This document shows positions 61,298-64,000 of a stretch of DNA of 64,000 bases, in pieces (the stretch's first letter is position 1; every line of letters begins with the position of its first letter). Origin of the DNA: Pedobacter sp. Leaf41 (GTDB lineage: Bacteria; Bacteroidota; Bacteroidia; Sphingobacteriales; Sphingobacteriaceae); the NCBI RefSeq assembly GCF_001422545.1, contig NZ_LMLE01000007.1, positions 124,001-188,000 on the forward strand, in the 5' to 3' direction. A program made the translations under genes and the position numbers. Under the pieces are notes generated by a model that ran no database searches, was not told where the DNA came from, and saw only the letters and a program-made list of their open reading frames with translations.

Positions 61298-61319
61298 TTA
61301 TCAATCATGTGATTGATAA
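61298..61319. promoter_or_regulatory. 22-bp near-perfect palindrome upstream of ECF sigma factor 2
   Basis: TTATCAATCA-TG-TGATTGATAA has perfect 10-base arms around TG. It ends 25 bases before the sigma-factor ATG. A half-similar TTTGATAAAGA at 61284-61294 lies next to it. Position and symmetry suggest an operator for a dimeric regulator. Confidence 0.55.
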
Positions 61320-61344
61320 AGATATTTAACCAAATCCTTATAAT

Positions 61345-61863
61345 ATGGATCAAATAGAATTTAGCCACAATGCCGATCGGCATGCTACATCCTTATATTC
61401 GCATGCGATACGTTTTACCAAAGATGAAGATGAAGCCAAAGATCTGGTACAAGACACGCTGATGAAGGGAATTAGATTCTGCCATAATTTTGACGAGGGC
61501 ACCAATATTAAAGGTTGGCTATACGTAATCATGCGGAATACTTTTATCAATAATTACAGGAAAGACCAGAAAAGGAACGAACTAATTACGACAGAAGAAG
61601 ATATTTCAAGCGCCCATTTATTAAAAAGTGCTTCCAAAAACGCATCTGAAGGGAAGTTTATCATGGGTGATATTCAAAAAGCACTCGCCAGTATTCCGCA
61701 AAATTACAGCATCCCTTTCCAACGTTATTTTGAGGGATACAAATACCACGAAATCGCAGAAGAGTTAGGGATACCTATCGGAACGGTAAAAACACACATT
61801 CATCAGGCACGTATAGAACTTAAAAAGTACTTGAAAAATTATAAAGGAAGTTATGGCATCTGA
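61345..61863 (+). CDS. ECF-type RNA polymerase sigma factor (copy 2)
   Basis: This 172-residue protein has region 2 (LVQDTLMKGIRFCHNFDEG ... GWLYVIMRNTFINNYRK, about 37-80) and region 4 (FEGYKYHEIAEELGIPIGTVKTHIHQARIELKK, about 135-167). It is a close paralogue of the sigma factor at 42250, with region 4 nearly identical. No anti-sigma gene is adjacent. A single-domain regulator converges from the other side (61899). A 22-base palindrome upstream may control it. Confidence 0.92.
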   Translation: MDQIEFSHNADRHATSLYSHAIRFTKDEDEAKDLVQDTLMKGIRFCHNFDEGTNIKGWLYVIMRNTFINNYRKDQKRNELITTEEDISSAHLLKSASKNASEGKFIMGDIQKALASIPQNYSIPFQRYFEGYKYHEIAEELGIPIGTVKTHIHQARIELKKYLKNYKGSYGI

Positions 61864-61898
61864 TAGCCTTTAACTTAGCAATTTTTATTGTCGGTTGG

Positions 61899-62267
61899 CT
61901 AATTATGTTGACCGACAAACCCTCCCACTCTTTGCAAAAGATCGAATATATCGAATGGTTTTGCTATAAAATCTTCCGCCCCGCATTGTTTCTTCATTTC
62001 GCTAAGCGCAGCATGTGCACTCATCATCATAATGGGAATATTCTTAGTTTCAGGATCTTTTTTAAGCATTTCGCACACATCAATTCCATTGCCATCCGGA
62101 AGTTTTACATCTAACAAATATAAATCTTGAGAGCCTTTATCATCAAAGGCCATGAACTCTTTTACATTCGAAAATCCAAAAACTTCATAATTCTCTTCAG
62201 TTAAAATCAATTCAATAATCTCCTTAATACCCTGATCATCCTCGAGCAGGCATATTTTCTTACCCAT
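61899..62267 (-). CDS. Single-domain response regulator (CheY-like)
   Basis: This 122-residue protein begins MGKKICLLEDDQGIKEII and has phosphoacceptor Asp53 (LLDVKLPDGNG), MMMSAHA and IAKPFDIFD. It is a paralogue of the regulator at 36687. It converges with the second ECF sigma factor gene. No partner kinase is visible. Confidence 0.88.
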   Translation of the reverse strand: MGKKICLLEDDQGIKEIIELILTEENYEVFGFSNVKEFMAFDDKGSQDLYLLDVKLPDGNGIDVCEMLKKDPETKNIPIMMMSAHAALSEMKKQCGAEDFIAKPFDIFDLLQRVGGFVGQHN

Positions 62268-62460
62268 ATAATTCTAAGTCAAAAATAGTTTGCAATTGCG
62301 TATTCACTGTGTGAAACCACCAATATGCAAAATTGTTTTAGTTATAGAGCAGAAAATTGACATATGTAAACAAAAATCGAAAGATACAAGGTGGTAAATC
62401 TTATTCTGCTTAGAAGGTTTATATTGGGTTTGAAGTTTCTAACGATGCTGAAGATTAATC

Positions 62461-63183
62461 TTAAAAAAGTTTTTGCATCAACATTTCCTTTTTTTGTACT
62501 GAGACCTCTATCTCTGTCCCATCTGATAATTCTAGTGTCCCTCCATCTCCTTTTCGATATTTTACCACGTAATCTAAATTAACAATCACCGAACGGTTTA
62601 CCCTCATAAATTGGGCATCATCCAAAACAGGTTCATATTCTTTCAATGTTTTCGAGACCACAATTTTTTTGGTATCAGCAAGTATAAAAACACTATAATT
62701 ACTCATGGCTTCAACCCGCACTATATTTACTTTATCAATTAAATAAATCCCTTCAGCAGTGGGCAAGGCCAGTTTATTCTTGGTTTTTTTTTCTGGTATA
62801 ATAACTTTGCTATAAGCTTTTTCGAATACTCTTTTCTTAAGTCGGTTAATGGCCGTTTTCAACTCGTCCTCATCAACAGGCTTCATTAAATAATCAACAG
62901 CGCTTAAACGAAGCGCCTCCAAAGTATAACTATCATAAGCAGTGGTAAAAATTACTTCAAAGCTGAATGTACCCAGACGTTCCAAAACCTGGAAGCCGTT
63001 CATTCCTGGCATTTCAACATCCAAAAAGAGCACATCTAAATCTAGTTTAGCAATAGCATCAATAGCTAATGTAGCATCATTAAATACGCCAACCACATGC
63101 AATTCACTTTCAAAAACATCAAGCTTGTGCGCAAGCAACTTGCTTCCTCTAATTTCATCGTCTAAAATTGCTGCTCTTAACAT
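62461..63183 (-). CDS. LytTR-type response regulator
   Basis: From the ATG at 63183 the protein has 240 residues: a receiver (MLRAAILDDE, phosphoacceptor Asp55 in LFLDVEMPGMNG, Lys in YLMKPVDED) and a LytTR DNA-binding domain (about 145-240; IYLIDKVNIVRVEAMSNYSV, FMRVNRSVIVNLDYVVKY). These usually pair with a LytS-like kinase, absent here. An upstream in-frame ATG at 63231 is possible. Upstream is a long gap with a palindrome. Confidence 0.92.
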   Translation of the reverse strand: MLRAAILDDEIRGSKLLAHKLDVFESELHVVGVFNDATLAIDAIAKLDLDVLFLDVEMPGMNGFQVLERLGTFSFEVIFTTAYDSYTLEALRLSAVDYLMKPVDEDELKTAINRLKKRVFEKAYSKVIIPEKKTKNKLALPTAEGIYLIDKVNIVRVEAMSNYSVFILADTKKIVVSKTLKEYEPVLDDAQFMRVNRSVIVNLDYVVKYRKGDGGTLELSDGTEIEVSVQKKEMLMQKLF

Positions 63184-63231
63184 CGATTTATCATTTTTGC
63201 TAAATTTCGGGCATTTATTTTTTGTAAACAA

Positions 63232-63806
63232 AATTTAATAGAAAGGTAGTTAAACATATTCGGATAATCTGACCGAGATTGATACGCTAGATGCCTTTCT
63301 GTAAACCTATAACCCTTATTCTTCACATTTTCTGTTAATGATTGCAGGAGTAGTGTTGATGAGTGAATACAGGCTTAAAATGAGTAAAGAAAAAAATTGA
63401 ATAATAGAGTTAAGTATGCGAGAAGGAAAAGTGCAAAGTAAAAGGTATGGGATTTGAGATTTATATGAAAACCTGGGTAAAAACCCGTTTAATCCTAATT
63501 GCTACATTCATTAACCCAGTGGCAAACTAAATTCCACTTTTCACTTGGGCTATATCTCCTAGTCACAAATCATAGAAATAATATCCTACCACCGCATAAT
63601 TAGCTTCCTTATTGGAACATCAATACTAACCTACTGATAAAAGGGCATTTAAAATGATTGGAATACGAGAATTAATGATTGAACATTCATTCCTTTTTAC
63701 ATTTATTATTCTAATTTAGGTATAAATAAATCTGCACAGTTTTATACGTATAAAGTTGCAGAGATAAGAAACAATAATTTACTACAAAAATTTAACCTAA
63801 ATTCAG
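63232..63806. other. 575-base non-coding gap between LytTR regulator and right-edge gene
   Basis: No gene is supported in the gap. It should contain the promoters of the two divergent genes. Apart from the palindrome listed separately I see no clear hairpin, repeat or RNA gene. Confidence 0.5.
63731..63762. promoter_or_regulatory. Palindromic site upstream of the right-edge gene
   Basis: A perfect 14-base palindrome TTTATACGTATAAA (63741-63754) is flanked by outer arms TCTGCA (63731-63736) and TGCAGA (63757-63762). It lies about 45-75 bases upstream of the gene at 63807, in an operator-like position. Confidence 0.45.
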
Positions 63807-64000
63807 ATGAACGCACCTAAAAAAAACGCTAACATTGGCAAATCTTCAGTGGCTGGCAAAACTGCGAAACCAAAATTATTCGAGAAATTAAATCAGGCAA
63901 AAAAAATCCAGTTTGTAGTAGGAAAAGATGTAGATTTTAATGATTGTGAAATTAGAATCACCTTCAAGGGTAATCATATTGTCACTAAGTTTCTTTTGAA
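63807..64000 (+). CDS. Hypothetical protein, partial (C-terminus beyond window)
   Basis: An open frame from the ATG at 63807 runs past the window edge, giving at least 64 residues. The N-terminus is basic and polar (MNAPKKNANIGKSSVAGKTA), with no signal peptide, followed by KIQFVVGKDVDFNDCEIRIT, which looks like the start of a beta-rich domain. No family can be named. Confidence 0.5.
   Translation, partial: MNAPKKNANIGKSSVAGKTAKPKLFEKLNQAKKIQFVVGKDVDFNDCEIRITFKGNHIVTKFLL

Overview
The window is AT-rich chromosomal DNA from a member of the Bacteroidota, most like Pedobacter or a close relative in the Sphingobacteriaceae. I base this on TonB-dependent receptors with carboxypeptidase-like N-terminal domains, many lipoproteins whose lipobox Cys is followed by KKE or KKD, TAnnTTTG-type -7 promoter boxes, weak Shine-Dalgarno sequences and families typical of that phylum (DUF4142, DUF4625, single-domain response regulators). 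I see no rRNA, tRNA, CRISPR array, prophage or complete insertion sequence. Assignment to genus is inference.

Layout. Positions 1-7186 hold a beta-helix lipoprotein cut by the window edge, its TonB-dependent receptor, a TPR/LuxR-type regulator and two small exported proteins. Positions 7447-17228 are a metabolic patchwork: Gfo/Idh oxidoreductase, Vsr-type endonuclease, PPC-domain protein, PAP2 phosphatase, Crp-like regulator, HAD phosphatase, GalM-type epimerase, aldo/keto reductase, MDR oxidoreductase and a DUF3095 cyclase-like protein. Positions 17682-29663 hold DNA ligase D with a DUF3606 gene directly upstream and a second DUF3606-like gene nearby, then GlgX, a serine hydrolase, a VOC protein, a CoiA-like protein and a Pif1-like helicase. 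Positions 30435-35787 form a probable zinc-acquisition operon: a Cys/His-rich membrane protein, a ZnuD-like receptor, two His-rich DUF4625 lipoproteins and an AztD-like beta-propeller lipoprotein. Positions 35829-48239 are rich in stress and signalling genes: two DUF4142 proteins, CheY-like regulators, a K+ channel, DUF421, an ECF sigma factor and a histidine kinase with a NarL-type regulator. Positions 48390-51683 are pta-ackA. Positions 52156-59807 form the ergothioneine region. Positions 59867-64000 hold membrane proteins, a second ECF sigma factor with a CheY-like regulator, a LytTR regulator and a gene cut by the right edge.

The most interesting system is the minus-strand run 59807 to 53780. 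A pyridine-nucleotide disulfide reductase, an ABC ATPase, a permease/substrate-binding fusion, EgtB and EgtD are joined by overlaps of 8, 8 and 4 bases and a 3-base gap. A class V aminotransferase-like gene (EgtE candidate) meets egtD tail to tail. This suggests that synthesis, transport and redox recycling of ergothioneine are encoded as one unit. The substrate-binding part of the permease fusion has its two halves in reversed order (a circular permutation), which can be read directly from the protein sequence.

Other points of note are probable leaderless genes with the -7 box 3-8 bases from the ATG, a MITE-like element at 30171-30299, two copies of a small hairpin element with identical stem arms, and a 22-bp near-perfect palindrome just upstream of the second sigma factor gene.
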